Positions 40,151 to 47,676 of a stretch of 64,000 nt of DNA are shown in pieces. The notes below the pieces were generated by a model that did not search any database, was not told the DNA's origin, and saw only the letters and a program-made list of their open reading frames with translations. Both the position numbers and the translations under genes were made by a program. Source of the DNA: Polynucleobacter sp. 80A-SIGWE (GTDB taxonomy: Bacteria > Pseudomonadota > Gammaproteobacteria > Burkholderiales > Burkholderiaceae); assembly GCF_018882295.1 (NCBI RefSeq), contig NZ_JACVOR010000002.1:888011-952010 (forward strand), read 5' to 3'. Every line of letters begins with the position of its first letter. Position 1 is the stretch's first letter.

Positions 40151-42628
40151 CTAGATCTCGCGCAAGCATTCCATAGCGGTAGCGGTTTGAATTTTTCTCT
40201 GAAAACGAAAACCAGCTAAGAGGCAAGCAATTACGCCGAAGCTTATTCCCATCGCCAAAGACTGCGCGAATGCATTGAACTCAATCTCCAATACAAAACG
40301 CCCAAGTGCCCATGCGGCCATTCCGGCTGCTAGTCCAGCCAATGCTCCTGCAAGCACCCCAATGATTAAGAGTTCGGCTAAGGCGATCTTTCTCAGCAAG
40401 GCACGTGATGCACCTACCGCCTTGAGTAAGGCTGCACTTCTAAAACGCTCGTCTTGCGTCGCCGCAATTGCAGCCACGAGTACCAATATCGCCGCAGCAA
40501 TCGTAAAAGCAAACAATAGGCCCAGCACAGAAGATAGTCGATCCAATACATCCTGTATTTGCCTCAATGAGGTCGCTACATCAACAATGGTCAGATTGGG
40601 ATAAGTCTGTGCGAGCTGGTAGTCCAAGCCCTCAATTGCAGTGCCTTGGTAATAAGAAGTAATCCAAGATTGAGGCATTTTCTCAAGCATGGCGGGCGGC
40701 ATGATGACGAAGAAATTCACCTTCATGGAACTCCAATCCAACTTACGCAAAGAAGTAATTGGTGCAGTCACTTTTTCACCAGCAAGCTCAAAGGTCATTT
40801 GATCACCAAGCTTTAACTTCAAGGTTTTCGCAATTCCCGCTTCCAAAGAAACCTGTGGTGCGCTACCTTCAATCCATTTTCCAGAAGTAATGCGATTGCC
40901 CTCAGGCAATTGCTCGGTATAGGAGAGGTTGAATTCTCGATCAACTAGGCGACGCGCATTTTCATCAACATAATCATTGGGGCCAACAACCTTTCCATTG
41001 ACTTCAACTAAGCGTGCACGAACCATAGGGCTAAAGCTCGGCTTTGCTACACCCGCATCGAGCAGTGACTGAGTAATGCTTAGCTTTTGATCTTCCTGAA
41101 CATTAATCATGAAGCGATTAGGAGCATCGACTGGAATGTTTTCCTGCCACGTGGATAGTAAATCCTGCCTAAGCAAGAGAATCAGCAGCAAGGCCATCAA
41201 GGCAATACCCAGAGCGGTAATCTGCATGACCGCAAACCCTGACCGTCGTGCTTGTGCAGTCAACGCAAACCGTAGAGCAAAGTTCTGAGCGCCCCACTGA
41301 GAAAACAGAACATTAAATACGCGTAGAGCTGACCAGGAGACCAAGGTAAAGAGCGCTACAGCACCGCCAAAGCTAGCAGCAACCCAAGAGGCTAGCTTCC
41401 AGTCTTGCGCTGCAATCGCAATTAAGACGAGACAAGTAATGAGTCCAAAAAGCGCCACCCAAATCACCTTGATATTTACCGAACCCAACTCTCTCCGAAT
41501 GAGTCGTACAGGTGAAATCATGACCAAACTAAATAGAGGAGGCCCAGCAAAACCAATCAACAAGCAGGAGGAAAATAAAACACTCCAGGCTAAGGGCCAA
41601 AGGGACAGCGAAGGTAAATTAGCAAATACCAGGTTACCCAAAATACGAATCAATACCTCTTGTACGCCATAAGCAATGGTAGCCCCCATGATGGCTGCCA
41701 ATAAGCACAGAGCGCCCAATACTTTTACTTGATTTAGCAGAATCGTCTTTTGGCTTGCGCCAAGACATTTCATCACCGCACAAACATCAGCCTGCTTCAA
41801 AACATAGCGACGCGCCGATAAAGCAATGGCTACTGCAGCTACCATTGCAGTCAGCAAGGCAACCAAAGATAAGAAGCGCTCTGCCCGCTCTAAGGTTTTA
41901 CGCATGACAGGCTGGGCATTCTCCAAGGTCTCAATGCGTAGTCCCCTAAGGCCTTCTGACTCAATCCATTGAGTAGCCCACTTTTCATAACTCGAGATAG
42001 CTTGATCGCTTCCCGCCAATAACAGCCGATAAGTCACGCGGCTACCGAGACCAATAAGACCCGTTGCAGGCAAATCATCAAGCGACATCATGACGCGTGG
42101 CGCAAAGTTCATGAATCCAGCACCCCGATCGAGCTCGCGCTCTAAGATGCCGCTAATTAGGAAAGTCTTATCTCCCAATGACATCTGATCACCAACTTTG
42201 GCTTGCAGTGCGTTGAGCATTGCAGGATCCACCCAAACCGAACCAGCCGGCGGAGTGAGGCTTGCTTGTGAAGGCGCTACCTGCAAGGAGCCACGCAAGG
42301 GATAGGCGCCACTCACCGCCTTCAGAGAGGCCAGCTTACTTTGAGCGCCAACAGTGGCCATGCTTGGGAAAACAATGGTTTGAGCTGACCTCAACTGCAA
42401 GCTCTTCGCCTCTTGAATAAAACGTTCAGGCAAAGGTTGATCAGCTACCAACAGTAAGTCTGCAGCCAGAAGTTGGCGGGCATCAAACTGAAAAGCCCGC
42501 TGCATTCGGTCGGCCAAGAAGCTTACGCTAGATAAGGCTGCAACAGAGAGCGTCAGCGCAACTAGTAAGGCTACTAGCTCACTAGATCGAAGATCTCGCC
42601 TAGCAGTCCGCAGAAAGCTTACCAACAC
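40151..42628 (-). CDS. FtsX-like ABC transporter permease (YbbP family)
   Basis: An 825-residue membrane protein with two FtsX domains: an N-terminal helix followed by a large periplasmic-like part (residues 30-240), a cluster of helices from 250 to 480, a second periplasmic part and a C-terminal helical triad (LSSVLGLLFAFTIAAAILVL, LIIGVLAGALAGLAAGMAAW). YbbP-type permeases act with a YbbA-like ATPase in envelope lipid or lipoprotein handling. No ATPase gene is next to it; the upstream gene, five bases away, is an SDR. Whether it has a partner elsewhere is unknown. Confidence 0.85.
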   Translation of the reverse strand: MLVSFLRTARRDLRSSELVALLVALTLSVAALSSVSFLADRMQRAFQFDARQLLAADLLLVADQPLPERFIQEAKSLQLRSAQTIVFPSMATVGAQSKLASLKAVSGAYPLRGSLQVAPSQASLTPPAGSVWVDPAMLNALQAKVGDQMSLGDKTFLISGILERELDRGAGFMNFAPRVMMSLDDLPATGLIGLGSRVTYRLLLAGSDQAISSYEKWATQWIESEGLRGLRIETLENAQPVMRKTLERAERFLSLVALLTAMVAAVAIALSARRYVLKQADVCAVMKCLGASQKTILLNQVKVLGALCLLAAIMGATIAYGVQEVLIRILGNLVFANLPSLSLWPLAWSVLFSSCLLIGFAGPPLFSLVMISPVRLIRRELGSVNIKVIWVALFGLITCLVLIAIAAQDWKLASWVAASFGGAVALFTLVSWSALRVFNVLFSQWGAQNFALRFALTAQARRSGFAVMQITALGIALMALLLILLLRQDLLSTWQENIPVDAPNRFMINVQEDQKLSITQSLLDAGVAKPSFSPMVRARLVEVNGKVVGPNDYVDENARRLVDREFNLSYTEQLPEGNRITSGKWIEGSAPQVSLEAGIAKTLKLKLGDQMTFELAGEKVTAPITSLRKLDWSSMKVNFFVIMPPAMLEKMPQSWITSYYQGTAIEGLDYQLAQTYPNLTIVDVATSLRQIQDVLDRLSSVLGLLFAFTIAAAILVLVAAIAATQDERFRSAALLKAVGASRALLRKIALAELLIIGVLAGALAGLAAGMAAWALGRFVLEIEFNAFAQSLAMGISFGVIACLLAGFRFQRKIQTATAMECLREI

Positions 42629-42633
42629 GGAGA

Positions 42634-43419
42634 TTAAATTGCCTGAATCTGGCCACCATCAACACGGATCACTGATCCAGTGATAAAGGAAGCGTTTTGA
42701 CTAGCTAAAAACGTTGCGGTATCACCGTACTCTTGTGGGTCACCATAACGCCCCATCGGGATCTGCTTCAGGCTAGCTTGTACGACAGAGTCATAGCTGA
42801 TGCTTTCTCGTTGAGCACGTGCTTCGTCTAGTTGACGCAAGCGGTCTGTTGCTACACGACCTGGCATGATGACATTCACAGTAATTCCTTCGGCGGCCAC
42901 TTCTGCTGCTAAGGTTTTAGACCAAGCTAGCAGCGCAGCTCGCAAAGTATTGGAGATTGCTAAGTTCTTGATTGGAGCAATCGCGCCTGAAGTGGTGCTC
43001 GTAATGATGCGACCCCATTTACGTTGACGCATTCCTGGAAGGACTCGATCAGTGATGCTGATGAGCGACAAGACCATATCGTTAAAACTCTTTTGCCATA
43101 GCGCAGGGTCTTGCCCGGTTGCTAAGGTTGGAGGCGGTCCGCCAGTGTTATTAATCAGAATATCAATCGGTCCGAGCTCTTGCTCTACTTTGGTAACTAA
43201 CGCATCAATGACTGAGCTGTCAGATAAATCCCAGCTTAATGCCAATGCCTTTCCGCCGGCCGCCTCAATCAGCTCCACTGATTTTTTTAACCCCTCAGCG
43301 TTGCGACCAGTCACAGCGACCTTAACGCCTTCACGCGCTAATGAAACGGCCATTGCCTGACCTAAACCGCGACTAGATGCCATTACCAAGGCAACCTTAC
43401 CTTTGAGTCCTAAATCCAT
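42634..43419 (-). CDS. SDR-family oxidoreductase
   Basis: A 261-residue Rossmann-fold reductase. The cofactor motif is a variant, VALVMASSRGLGQAMAVSLARE, and NNTGGPPP replaces the usual NNAG. The Ser-Tyr-Lys triad is poorly kept: STTSGAIAPIKNLAISNTLRAALLAWSK has Ser and a position where Tyr is expected is Ile/Asn, so it belongs to the atypical SDR group that includes 3-oxoacyl reductase-like proteins. The substrate is unknown. It lies five bases before the permease gene. Confidence 0.87.
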   Translation of the reverse strand: MDLGLKGKVALVMASSRGLGQAMAVSLAREGVKVAVTGRNAEGLKKSVELIEAAGGKALALSWDLSDSSVIDALVTKVEQELGPIDILINNTGGPPPTLATGQDPALWQKSFNDMVLSLISITDRVLPGMRQRKWGRIITSTTSGAIAPIKNLAISNTLRAALLAWSKTLAAEVAAEGITVNVIMPGRVATDRLRQLDEARAQRESISYDSVVQASLKQIPMGRYGDPQEYGDTATFLASQNASFITGSVIRVDGGQIQAI

Positions 43420-43461
43420 GTCTACTCCATTATTTTTATAGGCACTGCAATTTCAATATGA

Positions 43462-44127
43462 CTACTGGCCCAGAGGTGGCGGCAAATTACCGGCGTACTT
43501 ATAAAGCACTACCTCATACTCTTTAAGAATTTGCGCCAAGGCCTCTTGCTGACCTAGCACCAAGGCTTGAGGCGTATTGTCTTTAAGAGCAATTCTCTTG
43601 GTATAGCGATTTTTACCAATCACGGGATTACGTTTTTGAGGATCTGTCGCAGTCAGGAAAAACTCGACAGTGACCACAGCCTCTGGACGAACCCGGTAAT
43701 CGCCATAAAACTCCTCTACAGAAGCCTGCAGGATGTAATAAGGGAAGAAGCTATTGCCCTGCCCTACAGTCATGGAGAAGATCTGAGCGTTATTGAGCCA
43801 CTGACGGGTCGCATTGCTCACCATTTCATTGGGTAGCGCAGAATAAATATTGTAGAAATCCTTTTCGTAACGCTGATCGCCCAAACGGTAGACCAAAGAC
43901 TTGCCATCAAAAGGTGGGGTTGTTGAGGCAGATCCCATCTTGAGCCATAAATCAGTACGCGGCTTATAAGGTGTGGCTGTACGTTCTGGTGCCACCATCC
44001 AACTAGTCGTCTCTAATGCCGGTCTTTTAGGTAAGGAGCAAGCGCTTAATGCAGCCACAACAAATGTGAAGGCAGCAAACTTAATGAGGCGTGAGTTTTT
44101 CATCATCTGAATTTTCATTGATGTCAT
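43462..44127 (-). CDS. ABC-type transport auxiliary lipoprotein (PqiC/LetC-like)
   Basis: A 221-residue lipoprotein. The signal peptide ends in LSACSL, with the Cys at residue 30 as the anchor (an alternative start at a later Met would shorten the N-terminus). The mature part, with MVAPERTATPYKPRTDLWL and DQRYEKDFYNIYSALPNEM, fits the ABC_trans_aux family, which works in outer-membrane lipid transport with MCE proteins. It overlaps the MCE gene by four bases (ATGA) and is the last gene of the operon. Confidence 0.85.
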   Translation of the reverse strand: MTSMKIQMMKNSRLIKFAAFTFVVAALSACSLPKRPALETTSWMVAPERTATPYKPRTDLWLKMGSASTTPPFDGKSLVYRLGDQRYEKDFYNIYSALPNEMVSNATRQWLNNAQIFSMTVGQGNSFFPYYILQASVEEFYGDYRVRPEAVVTVEFFLTATDPQKRNPVIGKNRYTKRIALKDNTPQALVLGQQEALAQILKEYEVVLYKYAGNLPPPLGQ

Positions 44128-45038
44128 TTCTGGGCTCCATTCATTGGAGGCGTGATGCGTGCAGGTGGCTCACCCCAAATCAAAGTAGACGGTGATTGAC
44201 TTGCTACGCGTGTGAATTCATTTAACTGCTCACTTGCCTGACGGATATTCTCCAGGGTGGCGGTGGTATCACCCTGAACGCTGGTAACGGTTTGACGCAA
44301 GGAAACCATAGCGGCAGCTAATTCGCGCATCAAAATATTGAGCTGATCTTTATCTGTCGCTTTAGCAATCCGATCCAAAATTAGATTGAGGTCCTTAACT
44401 GAGGAAATGAGGCCAGAACTATCTTTACCATCACCCGCCATCAACTTATTGAGGTTACCTAACAAGGCATCAAACTTCTTTTGAGTTCCATCTACATCCA
44501 AGCCGTTCAAGGCACCGATCAACTTCTGAATACCGGAAATAATTTCATCTGCTTGATTTGGCATCGAAGGTACTACCGGATATTTAGGCGACCACGTATA
44601 CGCTAAGGGCGAGTACTGGCTTGCGCTAGAGTAAAAATCTAACTCAACATAATTGACGCCGGTAATACCCATAGACTTAATACGAGCGCGAAGATTATCT
44701 TTGAGGTAGGTTTCCAAATGCTCGAGCTGAACTTTGTCGCCAAAAATTTGCATCCTCACCACAACGTATTCATGTCGCTGTGGCATCGGCACTTCTCTTT
44801 CGTACACATCACCGGACAAATTGATAGAAGTTACCTGGCCGATCTTGACACCCCTAAAACGTACTGCAGCACCAGCATCTAATCCTGTCACCGATTGCTT
44901 GACATAGGTCTCAATCATGAAAGATTGTTTGAGTAACTGACCCGAACCAAAGATCAAAATAATGGCGAGCAAAACGCCGATTGCCGCTAAGACAAAAACA
45001 CCTAGGCGGAAATAATTGGGATTGGAGTTATTACTCAT
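44124..45038 (-). CDS. MCE/MlaD-family lipid transport protein
   Basis: A 304-residue protein with one N-terminal membrane helix (residues 10-30, FVLAAIGVLLAIILIFG) followed by an MCE domain (YVKQSVTGLDAGAAVRFRGVKIGQV at 42-66). The C-terminal half is helical, with MRELAAAMVSLRQTVTSVQG. MCE proteins form periplasmic hexamers that carry phospholipids between membranes. It overlaps the ATPase and the lipoprotein genes by four bases each, so the operon is tightly coupled. Confidence 0.9.
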   Translation of the reverse strand: MSNNSNPNYFRLGVFVLAAIGVLLAIILIFGSGQLLKQSFMIETYVKQSVTGLDAGAAVRFRGVKIGQVTSINLSGDVYEREVPMPQRHEYVVVRMQIFGDKVQLEHLETYLKDNLRARIKSMGITGVNYVELDFYSSASQYSPLAYTWSPKYPVVPSMPNQADEIISGIQKLIGALNGLDVDGTQKKFDALLGNLNKLMAGDGKDSSGLISSVKDLNLILDRIAKATDKDQLNILMRELAAAMVSLRQTVTSVQGDTTATLENIRQASEQLNEFTRVASQSPSTLIWGEPPARITPPMNGAQK

Positions 45039-45802
45039 GCTGCGTCCTTGCTCATGATGCGATTAAAGAATTGATGCACTCGGGGATCTTTACTGGTGTC
45101 TCGCAATACCTTAGGGTCACCCTCAGCAATGATGCCCTTGGCATCCTTGTCTAGCATGATCACCTTATCGGCGATGGAATAAATACTGGCTAATTCATGG
45201 GAGACGATCACAAAGGTAAATCCCAGGTTTTTAGAGAGATCCAAAATCGTACTATCCAGATCGGCTGAAGTAATGGGATCCAAGCCTGCTGAAGGCTCAT
45301 CCAAAAATAATATCTTAGGATCCAGGGCCATTGCACGCGCAATCGCAGCCCGCTTTTGCATGCCGCCGCTAATCTCGCTCGGCATATAAGTTTCGTATGG
45401 GAGCAACCCAACTAGATCAAGCTTGCAGCGAGCCAATAGATTCATTTGATCTCTGGTCAGTTGGGTGTACTCCTCCATAAAGAGGGTCACGTTATCCAGC
45501 AAATTCATAGAACCAAATAAAGCGCCCTGCTGATACATCACTCCAAAGCTCGTCATAATTTTTTGACGCTCTGCACCTTGGGCGGTAGTAATGTTTTGAC
45601 CTTCGATCAACACATCTCCAGAAAGCGGTTGATATAGGCCAAATAAATTCTTCAAGAGACTCGATTTTCCGCAACCCGATCCACCCAAGATAACGAAGAT
45701 CTCCCCGTTCTTAACAGAGAAATTCAGGTTCTGTAAGAGCACTTTTGAGCCGTAGCCCACGGTGAGATTTTGAACATCGATTGCGTTATCAAGAGCGTCC
45801 AT
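45035..45802 (-). CDS. MlaF-like ABC transporter, ATP-binding protein
   Basis: A 255-residue ATPase. Walker A is GGSGCGKSSLLK, the signature is SGGMQKRAAIARAM, Walker B is ILFLDEPSAGLDP and the switch His is in VSHEL. The Mla-type variant with ALDPKILFLDEPSAGLDP is typical. The ATG at 45802 (MDALDNAI) is preferred because it overlaps the permease stop (TAATG); a longer start upstream would lie inside the permease gene. It powers lipid transport with the permease and MCE protein. Confidence 0.93.
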   Translation of the reverse strand: MDALDNAIDVQNLTVGYGSKVLLQNLNFSVKNGEIFVILGGSGCGKSSLLKNLFGLYQPLSGDVLIEGQNITTAQGAERQKIMTSFGVMYQQGALFGSMNLLDNVTLFMEEYTQLTRDQMNLLARCKLDLVGLLPYETYMPSEISGGMQKRAAIARAMALDPKILFLDEPSAGLDPITSADLDSTILDLSKNLGFTFVIVSHELASIYSIADKVIMLDKDAKGIIAEGDPKVLRDTSKDPRVHQFFNRIMSKDAA

Positions 45803-46974
45803 TAGAAACCCGTCCTGTAAGAGATGTACGCAAAGATACCGTCTACTAAAACAATCATGACAATACTGCTCACTACGGCGCGGGTTGCTGAGATACCCAC
45901 TGCCGCTGCACCAGTACCCGTTTGCATACCGCGCAAACAACCCATCGCAGAAACTACCACGCCAAATAAAGTGGCCTTCACCAAGCCAGACAAAACATCC
46001 TCAACATCTACAGCGGCTAGCATGCCGTTATAAAAATTAATAAAGGGGACGCCATAAATTTGCATTGTTAGCATGGAAGAGAAGATGCTGACGACATCCG
46101 CAAATAAGGTCAATATCGGGGCTACTAATATTCCCGCCAATACTCTGGGCACCACCAAGAATCGAATCGGACTTAATCCGCCGGTAACCAAAGCATCTAC
46201 TTCGCTATTGACTGTCATCGTGCCAATCTCAGCAGCGAACGCGGCAGATGAACGACCCGCGAGCAAGATCGCCGTAATGAGCGGCCCCATCTCGCGCACG
46301 ATCCCCAGGGCAGCGAGTGGCCCAACAAATGTAACTGCGCCGAACTGCTCCATACCAATGGCCGCTTGAAACGAAAGAATCACACCAATCAAAAAAGCAA
46401 CCAGACCAACAATTGGTAGCGCAGAGATGCCCGCCTCGACTGCGGCATTCACAAAATCACCCCAACGCACTTGCCTAATATTCCGTATTGACCAAACTAA
46501 ATCAGCAGATAGATGGCCGATAAAAGTAATGAGTCCACGACCATCATCAATAAGATCTTGGGCGGCTATTCCAGTGCTAACCACAAAGTTAGGCTTTTGC
46601 TTTTGAGTTGGGACTGGAAAGAGATTTGTAATCGGATCGAATTCATGCAAGAGGGGCTGATATTTCGGGTCTAGACCCTGAATATCAAACTGCCCACCTG
46701 CGTTTTTCTGAGATTCTTCAATATCAATCAAGAATGCAAAAGCAGATCCATCCAGAGAAATTACTTTTGACGCATCAAAAACTAATGTTTGGCCTTGAGC
46801 TTTTCCCGACCCTAGCCAAAGACTTTGTTTTTGCCGAATATCGCTCCACACACCCGCCAAGGAATACACATTGACGACACCGCTTAAAGTCACTTGTGCA
46901 TGCGTTGCGTCAGTTTGCGACCAAATAGCGACCGGAGCTGGTGAATTCGTGGAATTAGCGTCTGAAATGCCCAT
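45802..46974 (-). CDS. STAS-MlaE fusion: lipid ABC transporter permease
   Basis: A 390-residue protein. Residues about 20-130 form a STAS-like domain (TLSGVVNVYSLAGVWSDI, VFDASKVISLDGSAFAFLID), and the rest is a MlaE permease domain with GISALPIVGLVAFLIGVILSFQ, GPLITAILLAGRSSAAFAAEIG and the EIGTMTVNSEVDAL motif. In E. coli the STAS part is the separate protein MlaB; here it is fused. I chose the ATG at 46974; a TTG two codons upstream is possible. First gene of the operon. Confidence 0.9.
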   Translation of the reverse strand: MGISDANSTNSPAPVAIWSQTDATHAQVTLSGVVNVYSLAGVWSDIRQKQSLWLGSGKAQGQTLVFDASKVISLDGSAFAFLIDIEESQKNAGGQFDIQGLDPKYQPLLHEFDPITNLFPVPTQKQKPNFVVSTGIAAQDLIDDGRGLITFIGHLSADLVWSIRNIRQVRWGDFVNAAVEAGISALPIVGLVAFLIGVILSFQAAIGMEQFGAVTFVGPLAALGIVREMGPLITAILLAGRSSAAFAAEIGTMTVNSEVDALVTGGLSPIRFLVVPRVLAGILVAPILTLFADVVSIFSSMLTMQIYGVPFINFYNGMLAAVDVEDVLSGLVKATLFGVVVSAMGCLRGMQTGTGAAAVGISATRAVVSSIVMIVLVDGIFAYISYRTGF

Positions 46975-47021
46975 AGGCAAACTATAAGGGATTCGTATGA
47001 AACCGCCATGAAACGGCTAAA

Positions 47022-47055
47022 AAAGAAAAAGGGCCCAGTCTTTCAACTAGGCCCT
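47022..47055 (-). terminator. Terminator after tRNA-Arg
   Basis: AGGGCCCAGT (47030-47039) and ACTAGGCCCT (47046-47055) form a ten-pair stem with one G-T pair and a six-base loop. On the minus strand it is followed by TTTTTCTTTTTT, right after the tRNA 3' end. Confidence 0.9.
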
Positions 47056-47063
47056 GAATGGGT

Positions 47064-47140
47064 TGGTGCGGCTGGCAGGAATTGAACCCACGACCCCTTG
47101 GTTCGTAGCCAAGTACTCTATCCAGCTGAGCTACAGCCGC
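47064..47140 (-). tRNA. tRNA-Arg (anticodon ACG)
   Basis: On the minus strand: acceptor GCGGCTG with its complement CAGCCGC, D arm TAGCTCAGCTGGATAGAG, anticodon stem-loop CTTGGCTACGAACCAAG with anticodon ACG, T arm GTGGGTTCAATTCCTGC, and encoded CCA. A terminator follows. The greB start is only 18 bases from its 5' end, on the other strand. Confidence 0.95.
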
Positions 47141-47146
47141 AACAGC

Positions 47147-47152
47147 CATAAT
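47147..47152 (+). promoter_or_regulatory. Candidate -10 box of greB
   Basis: CATAAT lies six bases before the greB ATG, so transcription would begin at the start codon itself. The -35 region would fall inside the tRNA-Arg gene and has no good match. Candidate leaderless promoter, by eye only. Confidence 0.35.
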
Positions 47153-47158
47153 TATGCC

Positions 47159-47659
47159 ATGGAAGAGAAGAACTACATCACACCCGCTGGCCACGAACGC
47201 ATCAAAAGCGAGCTTTTACAGCTCCTGAACCTTGATCGGCCTGAGGTTGTCAAGGTTGTTCACTGGGCGGCCTCCAATGGCGACCGCTCGGAAAATGGGG
47301 ACTATATCTATGGAAAAAAGCGACTTCGGGAGATAGATCGCCGGATTCGCTTCCTAAATCAGCGCCTCGAATTTGCCGTAGTAGTCGATAACCAAGCCAG
47401 AAAATCGGGGGATGCCGATGCCGAGCAGGTCTTTTTTGGAGCCACTGTCACCTATGCCAGTCTAGAGGGTCCTGAGGCTGGCAACGAGACAACCATCACG
47501 ATTGTGGGAGTTGATGAGGTCGATTTGGACTTAGGTCATGTCAGCTGGGTCTCACCGATTGCCAAAGCTTTAATCAAGGCACGCTTGGGTGATTGCGTCA
47601 AAATCCAAACCCCCACCGGCCCTACTGAGATTGAAATCCTAGACGTTCAGTACCAGTAA
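47159..47659 (+). CDS. greB: Transcription elongation factor GreB
   Basis: A 166-residue protein with the Gre N-terminal coiled coil (ITPAGHERIKSELLQLL, then VHWAASNGDRSENGDYIYGKKRLREIDRRIRFLNQRLE, which has the two acidic tip residues in the ENGDY region) and the C-terminal FKBP-like domain ending in GPTEIEILDVQ. It rescues backtracked RNA polymerase. The ATG at 47159 is the only start that fits the family; no Shine-Dalgarno is present, since the tRNA-Arg gene ends 18 bases away on the opposite strand. GreA/GreB naming follows YIYGKKRLREIDRR, a GreB-type segment. Confidence 0.92.
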   Translation: MEEKNYITPAGHERIKSELLQLLNLDRPEVVKVVHWAASNGDRSENGDYIYGKKRLREIDRRIRFLNQRLEFAVVVDNQARKSGDADAEQVFFGATVTYASLEGPEAGNETTITIVGVDEVDLDLGHVSWVSPIAKALIKARLGDCVKIQTPTGPTEIEILDVQYQ

Positions 47660-47676
47660 TTGGACTTCAAGGGAAT

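Noticed and set aside
45803..45940. A 46-codon upstream extension of the MlaF-like ATPase
   Set aside because: It overlaps the permease gene in another frame, lacks family resemblance, and the ATG at 45802 forms a usual TAATG coupling.
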